Source: Allomesorhizobium camelthorni (GTDB lineage: Bacteria > Pseudomonadota > Alphaproteobacteria > Rhizobiales > Rhizobiaceae). Taken from it: a DNA stretch of 64,000 bases. Below the pieces are notes generated by a model. It saw only the letters and a list, made by a program, of their open reading frames with translations. It had not been told where the DNA came from and did no database searches. The position numbers were made by a program, and so were the translations under genes. Each line of letters starts with the position of its first letter. Position 1 is the stretch's first letter. Shown here one piece after another: positions 1 to 7,633 of the stretch. The DNA lies in assembly GCF_011045125.1 (NCBI RefSeq), contig NZ_JAAKZF010000015.1, positions 1 to 64,000 on the forward strand, written 5' to 3'.

Positions 1-357
1 GAATACGGAAGCTGCGCCGGCGAGCTAATCAGGTAGCGCCTCAGTAAGGGTATACCTAAAAGACAGGCGCATAAGCAGTGCGGTGACCGCCTCAAGAGAA
101 CAGACCGTGAAAAGAGTGGAACCAATTAATAGGTGGCAAATTGAACCCGCATGAGACGGCAAGGGCATCACGCTAGGGCATCCCGATTGGTCCGGCAGCA
201 GTTAGGCAATCTCCAATCGCACCCGAGCTTTGCCGTGCCTAATCAGGCGCCTGCCGAACACCGGCGCAAACTTCAAGAATTGGAGCGGGCGGAGCGAAAA
301 GCAGACCTTCGTGGCGGGGATCACCTGCCCCGCTCCTCAAACAGGGAGGCACGATCG
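1..357. other. no recognisable gene
   Basis: No convincing coding region is visible on either strand. Reading frames here have no ribosome binding site and no recognisable protein. The frame of the next gene stays open upstream to position 151, but that part looks non-coding and the good start lies at 358. Confidence 0.5.
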
Positions 358-588
358 GTGAAGGACGACCCGCTAAAGACGGCAGAGTATCAGGATGGCG
401 ATGTCACCATACTCTCAAGAGCGCCGCTAATTGGGACATTGGAGCTAACGGATAACGATGGCGAGCCCATCAAACTGCAACTGGATCGACGGAACGCCGA
501 AGCCTTGATGGCAGGATTAACAAAATTTCTCCTGAACGGGGAGGGCGAGGACGCACCGATGGCGGCTGATCGCGACGCTTCAGGATAA
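358..588 (+). CDS. small hypothetical protein (76 aa)
   Basis: I do not recognise this protein. The frame is open from 151, but a GTG at 358 is preceded by AGGGAGG about 7 bases upstream, so I place the start there. The product is acidic and soluble, with a central stretch (DGDVTILSRAPLIGTLELTD) that looks like short beta strands, followed by a helical segment (RRNAEALMAGLTKFLL). No signal peptide or membrane segment is seen. The last 9 bases overlap the 3' end of the convergent next gene. Confidence 0.5.
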   Translation: MKDDPLKTAEYQDGDVTILSRAPLIGTLELTDNDGEPIKLQLDRRNAEALMAGLTKFLLNGEGEDAPMAADRDASG

Positions 589-912
589 GGATTGACGCCA
601 TCCTAAAGCCTTTGTGAGGGATTCTGTCGCAAGCAGCTCCCCTAGGGCGGCGCGGCCGGTAATCTGTCGTGGCGTCATGTTTAGGGTGTCAGCACCCGCT
701 CGTTCATCGAAAACGACCGTGCAGCCTAGCGCGATGGCAATCTCAGATATCGCTTCTGCCATCTCCTCGTCAGGCGTGACAAAATCCCCCGAGATTGTCC
801 GGAGTTCTTCGATCGCCTTGGAGGTCGACAGTAACGACCCTACGCATCTGCTATGGGCGCAAGCCTTCACGACGGAAATTAGATCGGCTCCATCATAGTG
901 CTTGTTGTCCAT
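580..912 (-). CDS. hypothetical protein (110 aa)
   Basis: Unrecognised small soluble protein. The ATG at 912 is chosen because GGAGAG lies just upstream on the minus strand; the frame is open further to 948 but without a better start. The sequence is mostly helical (DEEMAEAISEIAIALGCTVVF) with two cysteines near the N-terminus (CAHSRC). It is convergent with the preceding small gene and overlaps it by 9 bases. No function can be inferred. Confidence 0.45.
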   Translation of the reverse strand: MDNKHYDGADLISVVKACAHSRCVGSLLSTSKAIEELRTISGDFVTPDEEMAEAISEIAIALGCTVVFDERAGADTLNMTPRQITGRAALGELLATESLTKALGWRQSLS

Positions 913-1125
913 GACGGCTCTCCGTTTAGTCGAGCCCCTTCGATCCACTCAACCTTTTGCTTGCGGAAAGAGTTCCATAGCGCCTGAGCCGAGCATCGCC
1001 ATCGGACCGGTTCCTGGGTTCCTGATGGGCCTCCCGCGTTAGGTCGATGGATCGATGTCGCAATACCGGTTCTCTCTGGTTATGCTTGCCGATCACAATG
1101 CGTGCGCCATAACGGTTGTGTGGAA

Positions 1126-2430
1126 ATGGATTTTCGCAATGCCGTCGATGAAGCGCTGGTGTGGGCCCGCGGTTGGTTCGACTATGGCGGCGCACCCTGG
1201 TTCTTCTATCAGATCAGTATCATCGTTGGGCTTTTTCTGGCGGCAAAGCTCGCTGCAAGTCGCATCGAACCGCTTCTGGAAACCCGGGCGCGCCAGATCA
1301 AAGGACACCCCGGGTTGCTGCGGGTCGTAGTTGCGCTATTGCGGCGCATCGACTGGCTTGTTTTCACGGTCTTTCTGCTTGCTGCTCTCATCTTATTGCG
1401 TGGCGTCACTTGGCCGAGCCGAAGTTATATCATTTCCATCGCGTTATCGCTCTCCCTAGCGTGGCTGTTCGCCTCCGTGCTCTCGCGCATCATCCGCAAT
1501 CGGCTGGCAGCGCGCACTCTTGGCTGGCTTGCCTGGATCTATGCGGCCTTTGTTATCCTTGGCATTAACGACGACGCGGCGGCATTCCTAGATTACTTCG
1601 CTTTGCCTTTGGGCCAGATTCGCCTGTCGGCTCTCACGGTGTTGAAGGCGACACTGCTGCTGACCGCGACCGTCTGGCTCGCTGTCGTTGTTGGCAGGTA
1701 TCTCGACGAGCGCGTTCAGAGTTCGGAAGAACTCACACCCTCGATCCGCGTCCTGATAGGCAAGTTCGCAAAAATCGGACTTGTGCTGTTCGCCGGTTCG
1801 GTTGCGCTTTCTTCCGTTGGTGTTGATCTCACGGCATTGACGGTGTTTTCCGGCGCCATCGGCCTTGGCGTCGGTTTTGGACTGCAAAAGGTCGTTTCGA
1901 ATTTTATCTCCGGCGTGATTATCCTGCTCGACAAGTCCATCAAGCCGGGGGACACGATTTCGCTCGAAGATACCTTCGGATGGATACGCGACCTGCGGGC
2001 CCGCTTTGTCTCAGTGGTGACGCGGGACGGCCGCGAATACCTGATCCCGAACGAGGACTTCATCACCCAGCGGGTGATCAACTGGACATTTCGCGACGAC
2101 CTTGTGCGGCTCGACGTGGAATTCGGTGTTTCCTATGACGCGGACCCACATAAGGTCAGCCAGCTAGCGATACAGGCTGCCTTGACCGTCCCGCGAGTGG
2201 AGGCGGATCGACGGCCGGTCTGCTGGCTTACGGCCTTCGGCGAATCTTCGCTGGATTTCGTCCTGCGCTTCTGGGTCCATGAGCCACAGCAGGGCCTGAC
2301 CAACGTGCGCGGAAAAGTGCTGCTCGCGCTGTGGGATACGTTCAAGGAGAACGGAGTTGGCATCCCCTTCCCGCACCGTGAGATTATCATGAAGCAGGGC
2401 TTCCAATCTCGACCGGTTAACACTGGCTAA
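1126..2430 (+). CDS. MscS-family mechanosensitive ion channel
   Basis: Inner-membrane channel of the MscS superfamily, which in this family opens on membrane tension and releases solutes on osmotic downshift. The 434 aa product has about five hydrophobic segments in the first 280 residues. The pore helix and following beta domain are recognisable: a glycine-rich run ending GLGVGFGLQKVVSNFISG, then LLDKSIKPGDTISLEDTFGWI. The protein ends in the alpha/beta C-terminal region (IPFPHREI), typical of the family. The start is uncertain: ATG 1126 is used, but a GTG at 1102 is in frame; neither has a strong ribosome binding site. It stands alone with no operon partner. Whether it is a true tension-gated channel or a regulated member cannot be told from sequence. 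Confidence 0.85.
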   Translation: MDFRNAVDEALVWARGWFDYGGAPWFFYQISIIVGLFLAAKLAASRIEPLLETRARQIKGHPGLLRVVVALLRRIDWLVFTVFLLAALILLRGVTWPSRSYIISIALSLSLAWLFASVLSRIIRNRLAARTLGWLAWIYAAFVILGINDDAAAFLDYFALPLGQIRLSALTVLKATLLLTATVWLAVVVGRYLDERVQSSEELTPSIRVLIGKFAKIGLVLFAGSVALSSVGVDLTALTVFSGAIGLGVGFGLQKVVSNFISGVIILLDKSIKPGDTISLEDTFGWIRDLRARFVSVVTRDGREYLIPNEDFITQRVINWTFRDDLVRLDVEFGVSYDADPHKVSQLAIQAALTVPRVEADRRPVCWLTAFGESSLDFVLRFWVHEPQQGLTNVRGKVLLALWDTFKENGVGIPFPHREIIMKQGFQSRPVNTG

Positions 2431-2576
2431 TGTGGCGGGAATTCACGTCGATGGAAGCGCATGAGTGCCAAAACGCTCAGCCATTCGCCACAAACAGGAG
2501 AAACCTCGGAACCACTGGTTGGCTTACTGGGCTTGTCTGGAGAGCGCCGCCAAGTTCGTCAAACTCTTGGGATCAG

Positions 2577-2621
2577 TGGTGAGCTTAGGTGACTCGAACA
2601 CCTGACCCCATCATTGCGAAT
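2577..2621 (-). other. tRNA 3'-half-like fragment (tRNA-Thr-like)
   Basis: On the minus strand this segment reads as the 3' part of a tRNA: an anticodon-loop-like TTCGCAA, a variable region GGGGTC, a paired T arm GGTG-TTCGAGT-CACC, and an end in ACCA. The D arm and 5' acceptor strand are absent, so it is not a functional tRNA. The body resembles alphaproteobacterial tRNA-Thr(CGT) from memory. Such fragments often mark integration sites of mobile DNA. The rest of 2431-2854 holds no gene that I can support. Confidence 0.4.
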
Positions 2622-2854
2622 GTCGGGTTCGCAACTGATAGTGGACATTGCCCGGTGCCGTTGCAACTTCCGCTTCTGGCGCTGTCTGCCGGTTCCGATG
2701 GGCAAAACGGACGGTAGCTTTCACTCTCACAGCCGAAATTCAAACGGGGACACTAGCGGCAATCGCGCCGGCTTGACCGGACAGCGGAACGTTTTACCGA
2801 TGCCGAAGTTTGTTGACGCCCTCGTCAGTTTCGAAAATCAAATCTGGAGTCTCG

Positions 2855-3676
2855 ATGCGGATCCGAGCCGGCTACAATCTGAGCTTCGAATGCCAGGCAG
2901 TCACGCCGATGTTGCTTGTCCTCGAAATTCATCCCTCGCGACGCATCGATTTGCTAACGGAACAGATCATCAGCTTCGATCGCCCGATCGAGTCCCGCGG
3001 CTATATTGACGGCTTCGGAAACGCCTGCACACGCATCGAGGCGCCCGTGGGCTTGACCACGATCTCGACCGACTTCGAGATCTATGACAGCGGCAAGCCG
3101 GATGTCGTCGCCGCGGATGCGGTCCAGCATGATATCAAGGACCTGCCGGATGACGTGCTCGTCTTCCTTCTCGGCAGCCGCTATTGCGACACTGATCGCC
3201 TCGGGGATTTCGCTTGGGCAAACTTCGCCAACACGCCGCCGGGATGGCCTCGCGTCCAGGCAATCTGCGATTTTGTCCACACCCACATCGCGTTCAACTA
3301 CCAGAACGCCGATCCTCTAAGGACGGCACATGGTGGATATACCGACAGGACCGGCGTGTGCCGCGATTTCGCGCACCTTGCAATCACACTGTGCCGGTGC
3401 ATGAACATTCCAGCCCGCTACTGCACCGGCTATCTCGGCGACATCGGTGTCCCGCCGGTGCCGGACCCAATGGATTTCAGCGCCTGGTTCGAAGTTTATC
3501 TCGGCGGGCATTGGTTCACCTTCGATGCGCGTCATAACAAGCCCCGTATCGGCCGAATCCTGATGGCAACGGGCCGCGATGCGACTGACGTCGCGCTTTC
3601 CACGAGCTTTGGCGCCTCGAGGCTGGCTGGGTTCGAGGTGATCACGGAAGAGATCATGCCTGGCGTCGACGGCTAG
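2855..3676 (+). CDS. transglutaminase-like domain protein
   Basis: Protein of 273 aa from the bacterial transglutaminase-like superfamily, cytoplasmic by sequence with no signal peptide. The N-terminal about 90 residues match the beta-rich domain that precedes the core in this group (start MRIRAGYNLSFEC). The core has the cysteine motif GVCRDFAHLAITLCR and the later YLGGHWFTFDARHNKPRIGR. The residue before AWFEVY, usually the catalytic histidine in this superfamily, is serine here (MDFSAWFEVY), so peptidase or transamidase activity is uncertain. The start at 2855 follows CTGGAG at a suitable distance. Its 3' 360 bases are overlapped in antisense by the reading frame of the next gene. Confidence 0.8.
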   Translation: MRIRAGYNLSFECQAVTPMLLVLEIHPSRRIDLLTEQIISFDRPIESRGYIDGFGNACTRIEAPVGLTTISTDFEIYDSGKPDVVAADAVQHDIKDLPDDVLVFLLGSRYCDTDRLGDFAWANFANTPPGWPRVQAICDFVHTHIAFNYQNADPLRTAHGGYTDRTGVCRDFAHLAITLCRCMNIPARYCTGYLGDIGVPPVPDPMDFSAWFEVYLGGHWFTFDARHNKPRIGRILMATGRDATDVALSTSFGASRLAGFEVITEEIMPGVDG

Positions 3677-5038
3677 AGTAGCGCTCAGCGACTTGTGCCG
3701 CCGACGCCCGACTTCATCGGCGCCCTCGGGCCGCTCTTGAACGGTATTGTTCGTTGGCGCGGGCTCCCAGCCGAACACGCTCCGGCCGCCGAGCAGGTGA
3801 GATTGGTCGAGCTCCCCAGCGACGATCTCCTTCAGGCTTGGCCCCGTGGTATAGCGTTCCAACCGCCGCGACTGGTCGTCAAGACGCTTCAGCGCCCGCA
3901 GTTCCTCATCTCGCCCAAGCTTAGCCTTGTGGACCGCCGACTTGAGAACGCCGATAGTCTCGTCATACACTTTGAGCGGCACCGGAAACGGGTGCCGGTC
4001 CTTACCGCCATGCGCTAACGAAAACCGCGCTGGATCGGAAAAACGGCAGGGCGCGCCGTGGACAACCTCCGCAACCAGGGCAAGCGCACGCGCGGTCCTT
4101 GCACCAACGCCGGGCACGAGCAGCAATTCTGAGAAATCCGAAGGTCCACTTTCGACAGCTGCGGCGATGTTGCCGTGCAACCGCCGCATGATGACATCGC
4201 TTTCGCGAACATCATGGTGCGCGGGCATCACCAAGTGAGGAAGGAGCGGTTGATCCGTCTTGGGTTTGGCCTTCTCCTGAACAGCGGCGAACTCGCCGAC
4301 TATGCGATCGGGGCCGAGAGACTGGAGGAGATCGAGTTGGCCCTTCCGCGAGGCCTCCGCCCGGTAATCGGTGAGGTTGACGATTTCGCCCTGGGCTTCT
4401 CCTTCAATTGCCGCGTGCGGCGCTTCAACGAAGTTTTTCAACCCCTCAGAGAGCCAGTGATAGCGACGCGCCTGCCTGCTCTCCCCGTTCATGCCTTGCT
4501 GCACGACGGTCCAATTGCCCTCATCGGTGACGATAAAACCGTGGAGATAGAGGTCAAATCCATCCTGCACGGCCGCGCTGTCGACTTTCGCCACAAGCCG
4601 GCTTGCCGTTGCAAGGCTCCCTCCGTCGAAGCCGATTCGCTCGCCGATCGAGACCAATTCATGTGGCGTCTTTCGTGAATGCGCGCCCCGACCGCCGCAG
4701 ACATGGATGCCCAATTCTTTGGACAGGGGAGAAAGGCCACGCTTCAACGCGCCGATGACGCTGGTGGTAATGCCTGACGAGTGCCAATCCATTCCCATCA
4801 CGGCGCCGAAGGACTGAAACCAGAAGGGATGCGCCAGCCGGCGCAGCAGTTCGTCGCGGCCATAGTGGTGGATGATAGCCTCGCACATGACAGCGCCGAG
4901 ACGTGTCATCCGGTCGCCGAGCCATTTCGGAACCCGTCCACCGTGGAGCGGCAGATCCGCACTTCCGCTTCGCTGTGCCACTCTGAAATCGCCTATTTTT
5001 AGCTGGGCACCCTTGCCCAAACGGGTCCAGCCACACAT
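3317..5038 (-). CDS. DUF763 family protein with antisense-run-on C-terminus
   Basis: The first roughly 450 residues match DUF763 (RSGSADLPLHGGRVPKWLGD near the N-terminus, later a helix-hairpin-helix-like segment LLLVPGVGARTARALAL near residue 310 and FSLAHGGKDRHPFPVP). DUF763 function is unknown to me; the HhH-like segment suggests nucleic-acid contact. The start at 5038 is preceded by CAGGAT; the frame is open to 5125. The frame does not stop between the two convergent genes but runs about 120 codons antisense through the transglutaminase gene to 3317. That tail is low-complexity and looks like non-coding translation, so the natural stop was probably lost by mutation or a nearby frameshift. 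A stop exists in another frame just before the end of the neighbouring gene. Confidence 0.7.
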   Translation of the reverse strand: MCGWTRLGKGAQLKIGDFRVAQRSGSADLPLHGGRVPKWLGDRMTRLGAVMCEAIIHHYGRDELLRRLAHPFWFQSFGAVMGMDWHSSGITTSVIGALKRGLSPLSKELGIHVCGGRGAHSRKTPHELVSIGERIGFDGGSLATASRLVAKVDSAAVQDGFDLYLHGFIVTDEGNWTVVQQGMNGESRQARRYHWLSEGLKNFVEAPHAAIEGEAQGEIVNLTDYRAEASRKGQLDLLQSLGPDRIVGEFAAVQEKAKPKTDQPLLPHLVMPAHHDVRESDVIMRRLHGNIAAAVESGPSDFSELLLVPGVGARTARALALVAEVVHGAPCRFSDPARFSLAHGGKDRHPFPVPLKVYDETIGVLKSAVHKAKLGRDEELRALKRLDDQSRRLERYTTGPSLKEIVAGELDQSHLLGGRSVFGWEPAPTNNTVQERPEGADEVGRRRHKSLSATLAVDARHDLFRDHLEPSQPRGAKARGKRDVSRIAARCHQDSADTGLVMTRIEGEPMPAEINFEPGAEIHWVRHRRDTDVAEIAGAVAGWNVHAPAQCDCKVREIAAHAGPVGISTMCRP

Positions 5039-5285
5039 TCGGAAATCCTGACTGTTAGTGAACAAAAAAGGAACAAAAGAGTCAAGCTGCTGCCGAGGAG
5101 GGTGAGCACTGCGAAAACCCAGCACTCGCCGATGGCCTTCGCGTGATGTGCGACATGCTCGCGGCGGCGTCTTGCATCGTCAACACTTGTGCGAGCAAGG
5201 TATGGGCAAGTTGGGAGAAGACCATTGCGGTGCAAGAACGAGGCCCCGGCGATGCTCTGCCGGGGCCACCCCTCCGCCCAAGCGG

Positions 5286-5813
5286 TTATGCGGCTTGTTG
5301 CAATGCGCGTTCGTTCACACCGCCCTCGCCAAGAGCGGAGAGCGCTTCGTCTGTTGCTGTTTCTTCATCGAGCGTGGCCTTGAGGAGTTCGACCGCTTCG
5401 GGTTTTCCAAGCTGTTCCGCCCACGCGATGAGGGTCCCATAGCGGGCGATCTCGTAATGCTCAACTGCTTGGGCCGCTGCGACCAAGCCAGCGTCCAGGG
5501 CCGGAGCGCCCTTGTATTCTTCGAGGATATCCGAGCCTTCCTCTAGGATGCCGTCAATTGCCGGGCAGGTCTTGCCACGGGCGGACTTGCCAAAGAGTTC
5601 AAAGACTTGGTCGAGACGTTCGACCTGGCCCTCGGTTTCGGCCCGGTGTTTCTCGAACGCCGCCGTCACCTCTTCGGATTCCGCGCCCTTCGCCATTTTC
5701 GGTAGTGCCCTCAAGATCTTCTTCTCGGCGTAATACAGGTCCTTCAAGCCGTCGAGGAATAGGTCTTCCAGGCTCTTCGTTTCCGTTTTTGCGGTCTTCT
5801 TCGTGGTTGCCAT
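5286..5813 (-). CDS. DUF892 (YciE/YciF-type) ferritin-like protein
   Basis: Protein of 175 aa matching the YciE/YciF-like DUF892 family, which folds as a ferritin-like four-helix bundle and is associated with stress responses in enterics. Recognisable parts are LEDLFLDGLKDLYYAEKKIL near the N-terminus, a middle helix EVTAAFEKHRAETEGQVERL and the later HYEIARYGTLIAWAEQLG. Several Glu and His residues of these helices could bind metal, as in ferritin-like folds; that is inference. The start MATTKKTAKT follows GGAGA upstream; a longer frame to 5909 lacks such a site. It lies in the same orientation as the two DUF768-like genes upstream and may be co-transcribed with them. Confidence 0.85.
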   Translation of the reverse strand: MATTKKTAKTETKSLEDLFLDGLKDLYYAEKKILRALPKMAKGAESEEVTAAFEKHRAETEGQVERLDQVFELFGKSARGKTCPAIDGILEEGSDILEEYKGAPALDAGLVAAAQAVEHYEIARYGTLIAWAEQLGKPEAVELLKATLDEETATDEALSALGEGGVNERALQQAA

Positions 5814-5892
5814 TGTGGTCGGTCTCCGGGTTGGTAGAAGCCTCGCCATGTCGGAGGCTGCTGATAACCCGCCGCTCCAATACTTGTTCCCA

Positions 5893-6120
5893 TCATTTCG
5901 GGGTATCAAGCGGTCGGCCGTCCATCAACTTCCCGATGCCCTTCTCCAGGGGGCCGACCTCATCCTCTACCTCATCAAGCTTGACCTGCGCCGACCTTGC
6001 GTCTTTGCGGAACGCCTTGGCCAAATCAGGCGCCGACCTCTGCGGCTCGCCGAGGACGCGCGGCTTGTAGATATGCTCCTTCGCCCATTGGCGAATGAAG
6101 GCCAGGCCCTTGAAGCTCAC
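5893..6120 (-). CDS. DUF768-like small protein (75 aa), second of a tandem pair
   Basis: Small helical protein of the DUF768 type common in Mesorhizobium, of unknown function. It starts with ATG at 6120, overlapping the stop of the upstream gene by four bases, which suggests translational coupling. It is exactly as long as its neighbour and shares a pattern with it: an aromatic F..W near the N-terminus, SAP.LAK in the middle, then DA..A and a run of acidic helix residues. I therefore read the two as diverged tandem duplicates. No membrane segment or signal is present. Confidence 0.65.
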   Translation of the reverse strand: MSFKGLAFIRQWAKEHIYKPRVLGEPQRSAPDLAKAFRKDARSAQVKLDEVEDEVGPLEKGIGKLMDGRPLDTPK

Positions 6121-6344
6121 GCGGTGTTCCCTTTCGGCGCCGCAACGGTCAACTCGTCGGTGATCGCTTGCTCTATGTCGACTACGACCGCTTCAAGTTC
6201 CTCGAGCGGAACGCCTGCTTTCTTGGCGTCGGTCGCACATTTTTTTGCGAGGATCGGCGCCGACTTCTGCGGCGCCTTGAGGTGCCGGTCGGTAACTTTG
6301 GCATCGAGCCAACTATCCATGAAGTCTTCTGCGCGTTTGCTCAT
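6117..6344 (-). CDS. DUF768-like small protein (75 aa), first of a tandem pair
   Basis: Begins MSKRAEDFMDSWLDAKVTD, a start typical of DUF768 proteins. The ATG at 6344 has GGAAGG six bases upstream, a strong site, so the longer frame to 6401 is not used. The protein is soluble and helical; its role is unknown. The stop overlaps the start of the next, paralogous gene by four bases. The pair is followed by the DUF892 gene in the same direction. Confidence 0.7.
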   Translation of the reverse strand: MSKRAEDFMDSWLDAKVTDRHLKAPQKSAPILAKKCATDAKKAGVPLEELEAVVVDIEQAITDELTVAAPKGNTA

Positions 6345-6902
6345 TTGGTGCCTTCCAGCGATTTCCTTAGCGGTCAATCGACACAACGCGATGCTGTGCA
6401 AAAGGATGCTGGGAAGTGGTCACGATGCGAACGGCTGGGCATGACGGAACGCCTGCCCCAGCGTGAGCCATGTCCAGGCTGCGAACCATTCTACACAAGA
6501 ACGAGCGTCGACGCAGGCGGCGAGGCCGCAGCGACTCTTCCGGAGCGTGCTCAGAGCTTTACAGTGTCACTGATTGAGAAATATCGGACGATTGCGGTGC
6601 GGTTTTCGAGCTAAGCACCTGTTCGCGCAATGCTTCCCAAGTTGCGGGTTGGTTTCTCGGTTACGCTGACGAGCGAGTCAACCATCTGTAACCTGACACA
6701 TGCGATCGACTACTGGCGGGCGGCGGCTGCCATGCTCGACCAGGAATTCCGGGGCCTAACTAGACGCCGGCGAAACAATCGATGCGACCATTGTCAATTC
6801 CGCTTCTACCCGAACCAATAACGAAGACCACGATTGACGTAAGCATTGCAATAGATCGGAAACGGCCCTGGCGGCGTCTCGCGTAAAATTCGGTGCGCCA
6901 GC
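6345..6902. other. intergenic region without a supported gene
   Basis: About 560 bases with no convincing gene. Plus-strand frames here are antisense to the DUF768 genes or composed of repeat sequence. The part 6551-6618 is a diverged copy of a sequence found again at 28492-28568. The promoter of the DUF768/DUF892 group should lie just above 6344. Confidence 0.5.
6551..6618 (+). repeat. dispersed repeat, copy 1
   Basis: Shares CAGAG.TTTACAG.GTCACTGATT and CGGTTTT..AGCTAAGCACC, in the same order and spacing, with 28492-28568. Both copies are on the plus strand and give a similar short peptide ending in a stop, which makes spurious small reading frames. Confidence 0.6.
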
Positions 6903-7601
6903 TTATTCAGACAGCCGCCCGCTACGATGGCCCATCATCATCCGGCCTGCATACATCGTGGGAGCGCGCTTGCCGGGAAGGTTGGCTTCCAGGACAAGTT
7001 GCTCGACGAAGCCTTGATTCATTTCGAATTCGACGCACTCATCGAGCTTGTCGACAATCCAAACCGCGTAATTCTCGGATTCCTTCCGCTTGTATCCCGA
7101 ATCATCCAACGGAATAGTAATTTCAGGGGCAACCGGCAGCAGCATTATTTTTGGTTTTGGTAGGTCATATGTATGACCTTCGTAAGCGTATCCGACAATT
7201 ATCCCGCACGACAATTGTTTTCTTAGATCAATTTTTCCAATAGTTTCAGTTTTGTTCTTTAAAGCAATAACAATTGTCCCAAGTTTTTTGGTATCTACTT
7301 TCAAATGATAAGTGATTGTAATTGGAATTTGTGGAATTGTTGCCTTCAAGCTTTCCATCAGTTCTCCAAATTTCTCCTTCGTGTTACTACGCCCCATCAA
7401 ATTGTTGAAGAGCGCTAACTCATCATCGTTCAGTTCGCCCAGGGCCTCAGACTCTATGCTGATGCCGGTGTCCTCTAGGGCTGCTGGTTGTCCAGGCACG
7501 CCCAGTCCCGTTTCGGCGCGTATCCCATAGAGCCTAACCTGCGTTGCATTGTATGCGCCCGCAGGAAACGTCAATGTGGGGCGGTGAAAGTCGTCGCTCA
7601 T
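6903..7601 (-). CDS. hypothetical protein downstream of the metalloprotease (232 aa)
   Basis: I do not recognise this protein. The start at 7601 (MSDDFHRPTLTFPAGAY) follows a strong purine-rich site, GGGAGAAGGG. The N-terminal third is acidic and helical (ALGELNDDELALFNNLMG); the middle is beta-rich (IPITITYHLKVDTKKLGTIV). Only two cysteines are present. The DNA around 7180-7400 is clearly richer in A+T than its neighbours, suggesting a different origin. It is the last gene of the cyclase-YcaO-TfuA-protease run, with only 32 bases after the protease stop, so it is probably in that operon and might be the modified or processed partner; that is speculation. Confidence 0.65.
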   Translation of the reverse strand: MSDDFHRPTLTFPAGAYNATQVRLYGIRAETGLGVPGQPAALEDTGISIESEALGELNDDELALFNNLMGRSNTKEKFGELMESLKATIPQIPITITYHLKVDTKKLGTIVIALKNKTETIGKIDLRKQLSCGIIVGYAYEGHTYDLPKPKIMLLPVAPEITIPLDDSGYKRKESENYAVWIVDKLDECVEFEMNQGFVEQLVLEANLPGKRAPTMYAGRMMMGHRSGRLSE

Positions 7602-7633
7602 TTTCCCTTCTCCCATGTTTGAAAACGTTCAGT

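Noticed and set aside
6168-6614. Plus-strand frame of 148 codons
   Set aside because: Antisense to the DUF768 gene and then running through the dispersed repeat; the ending peptide comes from the repeat.
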